From assembly GCF_000482705.1 (NCBI RefSeq), contig NZ_AXWO01000021.1, forward strand, positions 33,157 to 97,156: a stretch of 64,000 nucleotides of DNA, given 5' to 3'. The DNA comes from Glycomyces arizonensis DSM 44726 (GTDB taxonomy: Bacteria > Actinomycetota > Actinomycetes > Mycobacteriales > Micromonosporaceae). The notes below the pieces were generated by a model. That model was not told the origin of the DNA, did no database searches, and saw only the letters and a list, made by a program, of their open reading frames with translations. Position 1 is the first letter of the stretch; every line of letters begins with the position of its first letter. Positions 26,356 to 34,789 of this stretch are shown piece by piece. Position numbers and translations under genes: made by a program.

Positions 26356-26615
26356 GAAATATATTGATGGTTGCCTATATTTAGAGGACTTGTCAAGGTC
26401 TTCGCGGTATTTCCGAAATGTTTCCGTTGGCAAGCGTTTGATGCGGCGAAGCCGCTCTTGGAGGCGATGAAGCCGACCCCTCGCGAGGCGCGTCGAACCC
26501 GGCGGCGGCTCCGTCAATCTGGCCCCACCCCCACCGTGATGACCAAAATACTCATATGGTCACCATTTACTCTCTTATCTCCGCAATCCATCTAATATGA
26601 ACTTTTAAGCACTTC
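26356..26615. other. AT-rich non-coding stretch
   Basis: Part of the 561-bp gap between the divergent CBM2 and DUF4360 genes. Base composition is clearly lower in GC than the rest of the window. Apart from the operator at 26342 and the promoter and operator listed next, I see only short weak inverted repeats (for example GATGACC at 26538 against GGTCACC at 26559) and no credible gene. Confidence 0.4.
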
Positions 26616-26644
26616 TTGACTAATTCGTTACTTATAGATATACA
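26616..26644 (+). promoter_or_regulatory. Promoter of DUF4360-like gene
   Basis: TTGACT (26616-26621), 17-base spacer, TATACA (26639-26644): a near-consensus housekeeping promoter in an AT-rich stretch. It implies a leader of about 155 bases that contains the CebR-like operator at 26706. Confidence 0.6.
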
Positions 26645-26705
26645 TGAATGTACCGATTGAGCATTCTCGACAGACCCTGGTTTTCGACCCATCCTCGCAA
26701 ACCGC

Positions 26706-26719
26706 TGGGAGCGCTCCCG
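26706..26719. promoter_or_regulatory. CebR operator before DUF4360-like gene
   Basis: TGGGAGCGCTCCCG matches 13 of 14 bases of the known CebR site TGGGAGCGCTCCCA. It lies downstream of the promoter at 26616, where bound repressor would block elongation. Confidence 0.75.
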
Positions 26720-26808
26720 AATTTTGAACACCGGTATTGCCGTCCCCGATCCCTCACCCGCAGTAGAGCAGTCGCCATCGATTGCCCTCAGCCCAGAAAG
26801 TGATCCGA

Positions 26809-27468
26809 ATGAAAATACTCCGAAAGACGCCGCTCCTCGCCGCGGTCGCCCTGGCCGCCCTGGCCGCCCTGGCCGCGGCCATGTTGGCCGGCCCCGCCGC
26901 GCAGGCGGACACCGAACTCGCCGACGCCCCCGGCGGCCGCGTCACCGTCGACGTCGTCACCGTCAACGGCTCCGGCTGCCCGCAAGGCACCGCCGACGCC
27001 ACCGTCAACGGGGACAACACGTCGTTCACCGTGACCTACGACCGCTTCCTGGCGGAGGCCGGGGGCAGCACCGATGTCGTCGATTCCCGCAAGAACTGCC
27101 AGATCAACCTGGCCGTGAACGTTCCGTCGGGGTTCACCTACGCGATCGCCAGGGCCGACTACCGCGGCTACGGGCACCTCGAATCCGGCGCCACCGGCAT
27201 GCAGCAGGCGAGCTACTACTTCAGCGGAAGCTCCGCGACCACCCGCTCCGCCCACGAGCTGGACGGTCCGTACAACGGCGACTGGCAGTTCACCGATCGA
27301 GCCGCCGAATTCGTCTACAAGCCGTGCGGCGAGCAGCGGAACTTCAACATCAACACCGAACTCCGAGTGAGCGCCGGCGACAACCCCGCCCTGAAGAGCT
27401 TCATGACCATGGACTCGACCCGTGGAAGCGTCAAGACCGTGTTCCACCTCGCCTGGAAGCGCTGCTGA
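26809..27468 (+). CDS. Secreted DUF4360-like protein
   Basis: 219 aa from ATG 26809 (AGAAAG upstream); a TTG 27 bases earlier is less likely. A signal peptide (KILRKTPLLAAV, then an Ala-rich core to AQA, about residue 33) precedes a domain with the pattern of DUF4360: VTVNGSGCPQGTADATV near its start, NCQINLAVNVPSGFTYAIA in the middle and VYKPCGEQRNFNINTEL near the end, with two likely disulfide pairs. The function of the family is unknown. The strong CebR-type operator upstream points to co-expression with cellulose-degrading enzymes. Confidence 0.85.
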   Translation: MKILRKTPLLAAVALAALAALAAAMLAGPAAQADTELADAPGGRVTVDVVTVNGSGCPQGTADATVNGDNTSFTVTYDRFLAEAGGSTDVVDSRKNCQINLAVNVPSGFTYAIARADYRGYGHLESGATGMQQASYYFSGSSATTRSAHELDGPYNGDWQFTDRAAEFVYKPCGEQRNFNINTELRVSAGDNPALKSFMTMDSTRGSVKTVFHLAWKRC

Positions 27469-27500
27469 GGCAGTCGATCTCCACGCCGACAACGTGATAC

Positions 27501-27538
27501 GGGCCCGCGACCCGGAATTCGTTCCGGGTGGCGGGCCC
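27501..27538. terminator. Hairpin with UUCG loop
   Basis: GGGCCCGC (27501-27508) pairs with GCGGGCCC (27531-27538), and inside CCCGGAA pairs with TTCCGGG around a TTCG tetraloop, a particularly stable form. It lies between the DUF4360-like gene and the converging fragment at 27550. Confidence 0.8.
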
Positions 27539-27549
27539 GCCGCGCGCTA

Positions 27550-27933
27550 TCAGGCGTCGGTGCCGCCCATGCCTCCGGCCGGGCCTCCTTCGCCTCCGGT
27601 GGGCGGTTCGCCTCCGCCGGGGGGCGAGGCTCCGGCGCCGCCTCCGGCCTCTGTGCCCGTGTCGACGCCGACGGTCAGCGAGACGGTGTACCCGCCCGCG
27701 GCGTCGCCCGAGACGGTGGCCAGCTGGCTCTCGCCGCCGTCGTCGCTGAACACGTTGTCGCCGTCGAGCGACACCTGGGCGAGGTTCGCGACGGACGCTT
27801 CGTAGCCCTCTTCCGCGTACGCCTCGTCGCAGACCTCCTCCGGCAGCGCCACCTGCGAGGTGGCGATCGCGTTGGTGCTGTCCGCGATCGCGTCGGCGTC
27901 GGGGTTCCGGAGCCCGCTCGGCGGGCGTTCCAA
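27550..27933 (-). pseudogene. Orphan C-terminal fragment, pilin-like?
   Basis: An open frame of 127 codons with only a TTG as possible start, no ribosome site, and a stop in frame just upstream inside the terminator hairpin of the next gene. The segment STNAIATSQVALPEEVCDE to GDAAGGYTVSLTVGVDTG looks like the C-terminal half of a small exported protein, somewhat like the variable part of type IV pilins, with a Gly/Pro-rich tail. The hydrophobic N-terminus that such a protein needs is missing. I read it as a truncated remnant; it may equally be an unknown small protein. Confidence 0.35.
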
Positions 27934-27937
27934 GACG

Positions 27938-27975
27938 CGTGCGGGGCGCCGTCACGATCGACGGCGCCCCGCACG
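27938..27975 (-). terminator. Strong terminator after metzincin gene
   Basis: A perfect 16-bp stem (CGTGCGGGGCGCCGTC with its reverse complement) around the 6-base loop ACGATC. It begins 16 bases after the stop of the gene ending at 27991 on the reverse strand. Confidence 0.85.
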
Positions 27976-27990
27976 GCTGTGGAGTTGGAA

Positions 27991-29268
27991 TCAGAGCCCG
28001 TAACGGCCCTTCAGATGCCGCCACCAGTCGCGCAGCATCCACTGGTCGAATTCGGTGATGGTGGCCGAGGAGCCGGCCTTCATGATGAAGCAGCACTGGC
28101 CGGTCGGGGTCCAGTCGTAGAAGTCGTCGAGCCCGAACGTGTGCCCCAGTTCATGCAGGTAGATCGTGATCTGGGACGACCCGAGCGCGCCCGTGAAGTA
28201 CTCGCTGCCCATGCGCTGGCCCCAGTCGCCGCCCGCGCCGCCGCCCATGCCCGCGGTCAGCCACAGGCTCTGGTCGTAATGGCGGTCGTAGCCGCCGGGG
28301 CAGTTCGGATAGTTGCCGTCCTGGTGGAAGAACCTCCCGCAGTCCTCGGAGCACTGCGGGGCGTCCTCGCGGATGTCGTTGATGTAGATGTCGACGGAGT
28401 CGTCGCTCCACTGCAAGAGATCCCGGTCGTAGGCGGCCCAGCCGACGACGTTGACATCGATGTGGTCGAACGGCCAGTCGTTCCAGCCGACGATCTGGTC
28501 GAACCACAGCTGGTACTGCTCTTGGAGCTTGGCCTCGATGCCGTCGCGCAGCGAGGCCGAGACCGACGCCTGCGAGTCCCAGCGGACGCAGTAGTTGATC
28601 TTCCCGCCGGTGGCCATGACCTGGTCCCAGCCGAAGTTGCGGAAGTCGAGGTTGTAGGTGTCCTCCACGTGCGCCCAGACCTCGTTCAGCGGCTGCACCA
28701 GGTTCGAGGGCGGATTCCACTCGTTCTGCTGGCCGCTGCCCTCGCCGTAGGCCTTCCATTCGAGGACGCCGACGCTGGCGGCGCCGCTCTGCATGACGGC
28801 GCGGAGCGCGGTGGTGGTGACCTCGGCGAACTGGACCGAGTTGTACTGGTCGGCGGCGGTCCCGTAGGCGCCGCTGGCGTTCACCGGTTGCCAGGAGCCG
28901 TTCGACAGGTATTCGATGTGCCACGAGGCGGGGACGCGGACGCCGCCGTTGTCGTCGAAGAAGTACAGGTCGGCGGAGGCGACGGTGACCGCCCCACCCC
29001 ACGTGAGCTGGACCCACTGGGTGCCCTCTTCGGGCCAGGTGCCCCAGCGGGCGTTCTGCGTGTCGTCGGACTGGGGCGGGTCGATGCCGCCGTTGATCGC
29101 GTCGATGCTCTCCCACGGGGACGTGTAGGACGCCGACGGCGTCGCCGCAGTGGCCACCTGCGCCTGCGCGGCGCCTGCGGTGACGGCCTGGAGCGTCCAG
29201 GACAGCCCCGCGGCGAGTATCGCGGCGAGCAGGAGCCTCGCCTGCTGGCGTCTTGCGGTTCTCAGCAT
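27991..29268 (-). CDS. Secreted metzincin with discoidin-like domain
   Basis: 425 aa; ATG at 29268 with AAGGAG 6 bases upstream. Signal peptide to about residue 36 (ending GAAQAQ). A beta-sandwich F5/8-type C (discoidin, CBM32-like) domain spans about 40-180 (SASYTSPWE, WVQLTWGG, NDG-type sugar loop, ASVGVLEWKAYG). The C-terminal domain has a zinc protease signature HELGHTFGLDDF and a likely Met-turn CCFIMKAGSS, with four further cysteines, and no prodomain is obvious. It would act outside the cell on a glycoprotein or matrix recognised by the discoidin-like domain. That domain is nearly the same as the one ending the next gene upstream (29332-32654). Confidence 0.85.
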   Translation of the reverse strand: MLRTARRQQARLLLAAILAAGLSWTLQAVTAGAAQAQVATAATPSASYTSPWESIDAINGGIDPPQSDDTQNARWGTWPEEGTQWVQLTWGGAVTVASADLYFFDDNGGVRVPASWHIEYLSNGSWQPVNASGAYGTAADQYNSVQFAEVTTTALRAVMQSGAASVGVLEWKAYGEGSGQQNEWNPPSNLVQPLNEVWAHVEDTYNLDFRNFGWDQVMATGGKINYCVRWDSQASVSASLRDGIEAKLQEQYQLWFDQIVGWNDWPFDHIDVNVVGWAAYDRDLLQWSDDSVDIYINDIREDAPQCSEDCGRFFHQDGNYPNCPGGYDRHYDQSLWLTAGMGGGAGGDWGQRMGSEYFTGALGSSQITIYLHELGHTFGLDDFYDWTPTGQCCFIMKAGSSATITEFDQWMLRDWWRHLKGRYGL

Positions 29269-29331
29269 GGTTTCTCCTTGTGCCGGTTGGAGTTCGGTTG
29301 CATTCGGCGTTGACCGCGCCGACTCGGGAAT

Positions 29332-32300
29332 CTAAGTGAAGACCTTCCATTCCAGGACGCCGACGCTGGCCGCGCCGCTTTGGAGGACGGCCCGGAGACC
29401 GGTGGTGGTCACGGCGTCGAAGTCCACGGAGTTGTACTGGTCGGGCGCGGTCCCGTAGGAGCCGTTCGCGTTCACCGGTTGCCAGGTGCCGTTCGACAGG
29501 TATTCGATGTGCCAGGAGGCGGGCACGCGGACGCCGCCGTTGTCGTCGAAGAAGTACATGTCGGACGAGGTGACGGTCACCGGGCTGGTCCATTCCAACT
29601 GGACCCACTGCTCGCCCTCCTCGGGCCAGGCGCCCCAGCGGGAGTTGGCCGTGTCGTTGGACCGCGGCGGGTCGATGCCGTCGTTGACGGCGGTGATGGT
29701 CTCCCACGGCGAGGTGTAGGACGCCGAGGCGGCGGCCGCGAGGGCGACGTTCTCGGGGCCGGACGAGCCGCCCTCCGCGGTGTAGTAGGCCTGGATCTCC
29801 TTGAGGCCGGTGGCGTGCCCGGCCTGGTGGTCCATGACGACGCGGATCCGCTCGGTGCCGACCTCGTTGAACTTGACCTTGTTGTAGTTGGCGCGCGGGG
29901 CGGCCGGGCTCTTGTCCTGGCCGGGGGCATTCACCCAGTCGGCGCCGTCGTGGTACTCGATCCGGTACGAGGCCGGTGCCGACAGGCCGTTCGCGGTGCG
30001 GTCGCGGTAGAAGTACAGGCGCACCTCGTCGACCAGTTCGGTCCCGTCGAACTCCACCTCGTACCAGTCACTGGTGTTGCCCGATCCGGCGCTGCTCCAG
30101 ATCGGCGCGTTGACGGTGGTGCCGTTGACCGCGGCCGCCGCGCTGGTGCCCGAGGCGGCGTGCGAGGCCGAGACGGCGGCGCCCAAGGCGAGGTTCTCCG
30201 CGTCGTGCTCCAGGTTGGCGCCCGCCTTGGCGAACACGTCGACGACGCGGCCGGTGAGCTCGACGTCCTGCGGCGCCGACAGGCCCGCGATGGCCTGGTT
30301 GAAGAGGACCTGCCCCCGGCCGCCGGTCAACTGGACCTGGCCGGTGTCGGGATTCCACACGGCCGGAACGAGGCCGTCGAGGGTGAAGGCCCGCTCGCGC
30401 CGATGAAGACCGAATAGCCCTCGGGCACGCCCGGGTAGGCGGAGCCGGTGCCGGGCCGGTTCCAGGTGATGGTGAGGTCGGCGTTGCGGTAGCGGAGGTT
30501 GTTGACGGTGAAGTGGTCCCAGCCGATGTCGAAGGGGGAGAGCTCCACGGCGTTGTCGGTCCTGGGGCGCAGGCCCATCGCGTCCTCGACGAACGTCCAG
30601 ATGCTCGAGCCGAGGATCGTGTGGTGGATCCACGAGCGGAACCCGATGGTCTGCGACTGCGGGTTCCAGTCGGCCCAGAACTCGTTGGAGTCGGGCCAGC
30701 GGGTGTCCCCGCCGATATAGGTGGCCCAGGCGTTCCAGTACAGGAGTTTCTTGTAGCTCTCGACGGTGATCGCGTCGGTGTCGTAATTTCGCAGGACCGA
30801 GGAGAAGAGTCGGAACTGGACGGTGGAGTTGATCTGGGAGAAGTTGTTCGAGCCCGGGAAGCCCGCGGCGGCGGCCTCGGCCTTGTCGACCTGATTGGCC
30901 GTGAAGAAGGGAAACAGCGGGTACTCGGCCTGATCGGCGAACAGGCGCAGCGCGTCGGTGTAGGGCTCCTCGTTCGGGATGGCGCCCACCGAGAAGGGGT
31001 AGTAGTTGTTGATCTCCTTCCACGGCACGTGCCCGCCCGAGTCGACGTGGACGTGCTCGAACAACTGACGATCGGGATTCCACAGGACTTGGACGATGCT
31101 GTTCGCGATCTCCTCGGCCAGGCCGCGCATCTCGGCGGCCTTCGACCCGTTCCCCAGCAGCTCGTAGGCCTGGGCGGCGGCGAGGGCGCCTGAGTACTGG
31201 TAGGCGGATTCGGCGCGGTCGAGGTTGCCGCTGCGCCAATGAAAGGAGACGGCGTCGGCGTCGTTGCCGGTCATCGCACCCCAGTCGTACTCGATGATGG
31301 CGTTGTTGTTGGTGTCGAAGGTGTCCAGCTGGCCCTTCACGTCCCCCTCGGCATAGCGCGCGAGGTTGGCCACGATCGGGAGCTGCCCGCCGTGGATCTG
31401 GTAGGAGCGCCAGGCGGCCTCGGCGATGTACTGGGTGTAGGAGTTCGACCAGTTCTCCGGGTCGCCGGGATTGTCCATGAAGCGCCCGCCCTCGGAAGAC
31501 TCGCCGGTGGAGACCCAGGGGCCGTAGGCGTAGACGGGGTTGCGCAGGTATTTCAGGTCGTCGATGAACATCGGGACGGTCAGCGCGATGGCGTTGTTGT
31601 AGCCGGTGACGCCCTCGATGGAGGTGGGGAACTGGAAGTCGTTGCCCGGGATGTCGGCGTCGAGGTAGTTGTAGCGCATCAGCCACCAGCGGTAGTAGAT
31701 GAACTTCTTGATCTCCTCGTCGGGCACGTCGAAGTAGGGCACGTTCTCGGCCCACCACCGGTTGTAGGTCTGGACCTGCTCGGCGAAGGCCGCCCCGGGC
31801 GCGGCGTCGCGGTAGGCGGCGTACTCGGTGGCCGACTCGGGGATCTCCTCGGCGATCATGCCGAGCTGGACCTTGACCGTGGCCGATTCGCCCGAGCCGA
31901 GGGCGAGTTCCCCGGTGAGCGCGCCGCCCGAGGGGGTGAGCCCGGTGCCCGACAGGCGCGGGAAGACGGTGGTGAGGCGCTCCCCGCGGGAGTTCTGGAC
32001 GTCGAGGACGCCGGTGAGCTCCTCGCCGTCGGCCTGCCAGGCGAAGTCGGAGTCGACGCGAATGGGGACGGTGGTCCCGCCGCCGTTGTTCGTGATCGTG
32101 AGGTTCGCGACCGCGACGTTGTTGTGCGTGATGAACTTCTGGACCTCGACGGTCAGGTTCCCGCCGTTGTGGACGCTGGTCCAGTGGCTCGGCATCTGGC
32201 GGCGCCGGTTGACGACCTCGCTGAAGCCGCTCTGGCCGATGCCGACCGTGAACCCGTCGGTGTTGCTGGTGCGGTCGAAGAACGGGTCGTAGTAGGCGAG

Positions 32301-32654
32301 TTGGCCGCCGAAGCCGATGACGTCGGGGTCGTGGACGCGCATGAGCAGCGCCCGGCCCCTGGTCATGAGCCACTGGTCGCCGGCGGGGTCAACGCCCTCT
32401 CGGGCGAGCAGGCGGTCCATCCAGAAGTCGGTGCCCTCGGCCTCGGCCTCGTACATGGCCGGCATCATGCCGTCCACCGTGAACGAGGCGGGCTCGGGCG
32501 GAACGGGGTCGCCGCCGGTGAAGGTCGGATACCCGATGGTCTGCTGGGCCAGCGCGGGGCGCGACCCGGTGCCGACCGCGGCGGCGACGACCGGTGCGGC
32601 ACCGGCCAGCGCGCCCAGTCGCAGGGCGGCCCTGCGCGAGAAGCGGGAACTCAT
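29332..32654 (-). pseudogene. Frameshifted TAT-exported (alpha/alpha)6 glycosidase
   Basis: ATG at 32654 (GGAGG upstream) begins with a twin-arginine signal (SRFSRRAALRLGALAG). About 740 residues of a six-hairpin glycosidase-like protein follow (SHWTSVHNGGNLTVEVQKF beta-domain; KFIYYRWWLMRYNY, NNAIALTVPMFIDD and IIEYDWGAMTGNDADAVSFHW in the barrel). The frame is lost near 30393-30400: after YSVFIGA it runs to a stop at 30327, while the -1-base-shifted frame continues with RAFTLDGLVPAVWN to a stop at 29332. Adding one base restores a protein of about 1107 residues with two C-terminal discoidin-like domains (the last ending GVLEWKVFT). Sequencing error and genuine mutation cannot be told apart here. 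It probably acts on an exported plant or fungal polysaccharide. Confidence 0.8.
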
Positions 32655-32766
32655 GACGGCCTGCCTCCGGTGATGAGGAGCCGGGTCGACCGATGCCGTT
32701 GCGTCATTGCGTGCCTCCGAGGGTGCGGGTCGGTGTGGGGTCGGGGGATAGGGACCGAAACAAACC

Positions 32767-32826
32767 GAAAAGGTTTTCTGACACCTTGTAGGCGCTATGG
32801 TACGAGTCAGCACTCCATAGTGTCAA
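32767..32826 (-). promoter_or_regulatory. Promoter and operator of glycosidase gene
   Basis: On the reverse strand: TTGACA (32821-32826), 18-base spacer, TACCAT (32797-32802), 18 bases, then the operator GAAAACCTTTTC (32767-32778). The operator contains the GAAANNTTTC pattern common among actinomycete polysaccharide repressors. Its layout is the same as that of the divergent promoter at 32992. Confidence 0.75.
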
Positions 32827-32991
32827 TGCATAGACCTGAATCAATATTGATCGCGACCGGATTTATCGATCCACCTCGTCGCGGGCGGTGCGGTCAGACT
32901 GTGGCGGCGCGCCGTCTCGGCCGCGCTGCCGGTGAACCCGCCATGGCACCCGCTGGATCTATCCGGATTTGTATTGATTCCGGTCGATCCA

Positions 32992-33050
32992 TTGACACGG
33001 CGGAACTCGGGCTCTTACGATGTCCCGTACAGCATTTCGAAAACCTTTTC
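32992..33050 (+). promoter_or_regulatory. Promoter and operator of TAT metzincin gene
   Basis: TTGACA (32992-32997), 18-base spacer, TACGAT (33016-33021), 17 bases, then GAAAACCTTTTC (33039-33050). The operator sequence and its direction relative to transcription are identical to those at 32767-32778. The 30 bases ending in CATTGACAC also match those before the other -35 at about 27 positions, so the two promoters look duplicated. The gap 32655-33156 holds no gene. Confidence 0.75.
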
Positions 33051-33156
33051 TGACAGTTTCGGATGCTCCCGGCCTTACCTGCCGACATTCCCGGAGGTAT
33101 GAAATGACGCGACAACATCGGCCGACCCGGCTCCTCACCACCGGAGGCGGCCCATC

Positions 33157-33858
33157 ATGAGCTCCCACTTCCCGCGCAGGACCGCGCTTCGCCTGGCCGG
33201 CACCGTGCCGGCCGTGGCGCTCGGCTCCGTGGCGTTCGCGGACGCCGCCCAGGCCGCCCCGCCGACCGGCACGGTCCGGGTGTACTGGCTCAGGCCCACG
33301 GACGTGCCCTACGACCAGCGGTACCCGGACGGCATCACCGCCGTCATGCGGGAATCGCAGCGCTACTACCGGCAGGAACTGGGCGTGACGTTCACGCTCA
33401 ACGACCCGGTGGTGGAGGTCGTGGCCGGAGACCACGACGCGAGCTGGTACGAGAACACCCCCAACGGCGGCGACCGGTACTGGTGGGTGGTGTTCAACAT
33501 GCAGCAGGAGTTGATGGCCAAGCTCGGCCTCAACGCACCGGACCGCCGCTGGATCAATGTCGGCGAGATCAGCGCCGAGAAGGAGGGCGTCTCCGGCGGC
33601 GGTGGCGGCGGCGGCTGGGTGATCCTCTCGGGCCACGACGCCGACGGCGCGGCGGGCCTCGGCGGCGACATGAACCGCTGGTACGGCGGCATGGTCCACG
33701 AGTTGGGCCACGCCCTCGGGCTTCCCGACTCCACGTACACCGACGGCACGCCGATGTCGGCGTCGTTCTACAGCTACCCGAACTGCCACTTCAACGACCA
33801 GCAGAAGAACGGCATCCTCAACGGCCCGTACGGCGACTTCCTGTCCAGTACGCCGTAG
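33157..33858 (+). CDS. TAT-exported metzincin protease
   Basis: 233 aa. Twin-arginine signal (FPRRTALRLAGTVPAVALG, cleavage after AQA near residue 32), then a single compact domain with zinc motif HELGHALGLPD (residues 181-191) and a downstream Met in GTPMSASFY that could be the Met-turn. A run of eight glycines (GGGGGGGG region near residue 150) lies in a loop before the active site. It has no accessory module, unlike the metzincin at 27991. The shared promoter/operator pair predicts co-regulation with the divergent glycosidase. Substrate unknown; plant cell-wall proteins would fit. Confidence 0.85.
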   Translation: MSSHFPRRTALRLAGTVPAVALGSVAFADAAQAAPPTGTVRVYWLRPTDVPYDQRYPDGITAVMRESQRYYRQELGVTFTLNDPVVEVVAGDHDASWYENTPNGGDRYWWVVFNMQQELMAKLGLNAPDRRWINVGEISAEKEGVSGGGGGGGWVILSGHDADGAAGLGGDMNRWYGGMVHELGHALGLPDSTYTDGTPMSASFYSYPNCHFNDQQKNGILNGPYGDFLSSTP

Positions 33859-33875
33859 GCGCGGCCGCACTCTGA

Positions 33876-33950
33876 TACGGACCCGCATCTCCAAGGGCGC
33901 CGGTGACCCCTGCGATGACAGGGGCACCGGCCGGGAGGCGCGGGTCCGTA
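33876..33950. terminator. Nested bidirectional terminator
   Basis: Outer stem TACGGACCCGC (33876-33886) with GCGGGTCCGTA (33940-33950); inner stem GCCGGTG-a-CCCCTG with CAGGGGCACCGGC around a 6-base loop. It separates converging genes. Confidence 0.8.
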
Positions 33951-34022
33951 CTGATTGGGCAGAACTCGGAAGCCTTCCGCCGCTGTGCCGATTCGCGGTC
34001 GCCCGCTCGCGCGAACTTCCCG

Positions 34023-34721
34023 CTATGTCGGAGCAGCGGCATCGACGTCGAGCCTGCGGCGCAGGATCGGCGGATTCAAGAGCGCCGCGTCGCCGCGGCG
34101 GTACAGCTTGGCCGGTCGGCCGGGCTCGCCCTCGGTCGATCGCCCGGTGGGCTCGACGAAGCCCGGTGCGGAAGTGGCCTTGCGGTGGAAGTTCCGCGGG
34201 TCCGGCGCCTCGCCCCAGACCGCCTCGTAGACCGTTCGCAGGGCGGCGATGGTGAACTCGGGCGGGCAGAAGGCGGTGGCCAGCGGCGTGTACTCCAACT
34301 TGGAGCGGGCGCGCTCGACACCGTCGGCGAGGATGCGGTCGTGGTCGAAGGCGAGGCTCTGGCGCCCGACCGGCTGCCACGCGGCCGCCGCCGCGTCCGT
34401 TCCGGCCATCGGAGCGGGAAGGTCGGGGAGCAGCGCCAGGTAGGCGACGGTGACCACGCGGCCGCGCGGGTCGCGCGCGGGTGCGCCGTAGCTGGCGAGC
34501 TGCTCCAGGTGCCCGCCCGGCTCGGCCAGGCCGGTCTCCTCGGCGAGTTCGCGCCGCGCTGCGGCGGCGAGGTCCTCGTCGGCGTGGACGAACCCGCCCG
34601 GCAGTGCCCACTGGCCGAGGTAGGGCTCGCAGCCGCGCCGCACCAGCAGCACGTGCAACCCGCCTTCGCGCACGGTGAGGACGACGAGGTCGACCGTGAC
34701 GGCGAACACTGGATAACTCAT
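34023..34721 (-). CDS. nrtR: NrtR-type Nudix transcriptional regulator
   Basis: 232 aa from ATG 34721 with AAGGTGG 6 bases upstream. An N-terminal Nudix domain (about residues 10-140) carries the box GGFVHADEDLAAAARRELAEETGL, with the RELAEET core complete enough that hydrolysis may be kept. The C-terminal winged helix (about 150-232; FTIAALRTVYEAVWGEAPDPRNFHRKA) is the NrtR DNA-binding part. NrtR proteins repress NAD-metabolism genes and respond to ADP-ribose. The gene diverges from SPFH and NAD-kinase-like genes over a 68-bp region with inverted repeats, in line with a role in NAD(P) balance. Confidence 0.88.
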   Translation of the reverse strand: MSYPVFAVTVDLVVLTVREGGLHVLLVRRGCEPYLGQWALPGGFVHADEDLAAAARRELAEETGLAEPGGHLEQLASYGAPARDPRGRVVTVAYLALLPDLPAPMAGTDAAAAAWQPVGRQSLAFDHDRILADGVERARSKLEYTPLATAFCPPEFTIAALRTVYEAVWGEAPDPRNFHRKATSAPGFVEPTGRSTEGEPGRPAKLYRRGDAALLNPPILRRRLDVDAAAPT

Positions 34722-34732
34722 TATCACCACCT

Positions 34733-34772
34733 TGACGATAATCTATCACGACTGTTATCGTCATAGTGACGA
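34733..34772. promoter_or_regulatory. Probable NrtR operator with three half-sites
   Basis: TGACGATAA (34733-34741) is the exact reverse complement of TTATCGTCA (34755-34763), and TCGTCA (34758-34763) forms a second palindrome with TGACGA (34767-34772). Three TGACGA half-sites therefore alternate in direction across the divergent promoter, close to the start codons of both genes. Confidence 0.7.
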
Positions 34773-34789
34773 GAATGGAGGCCCACCCC

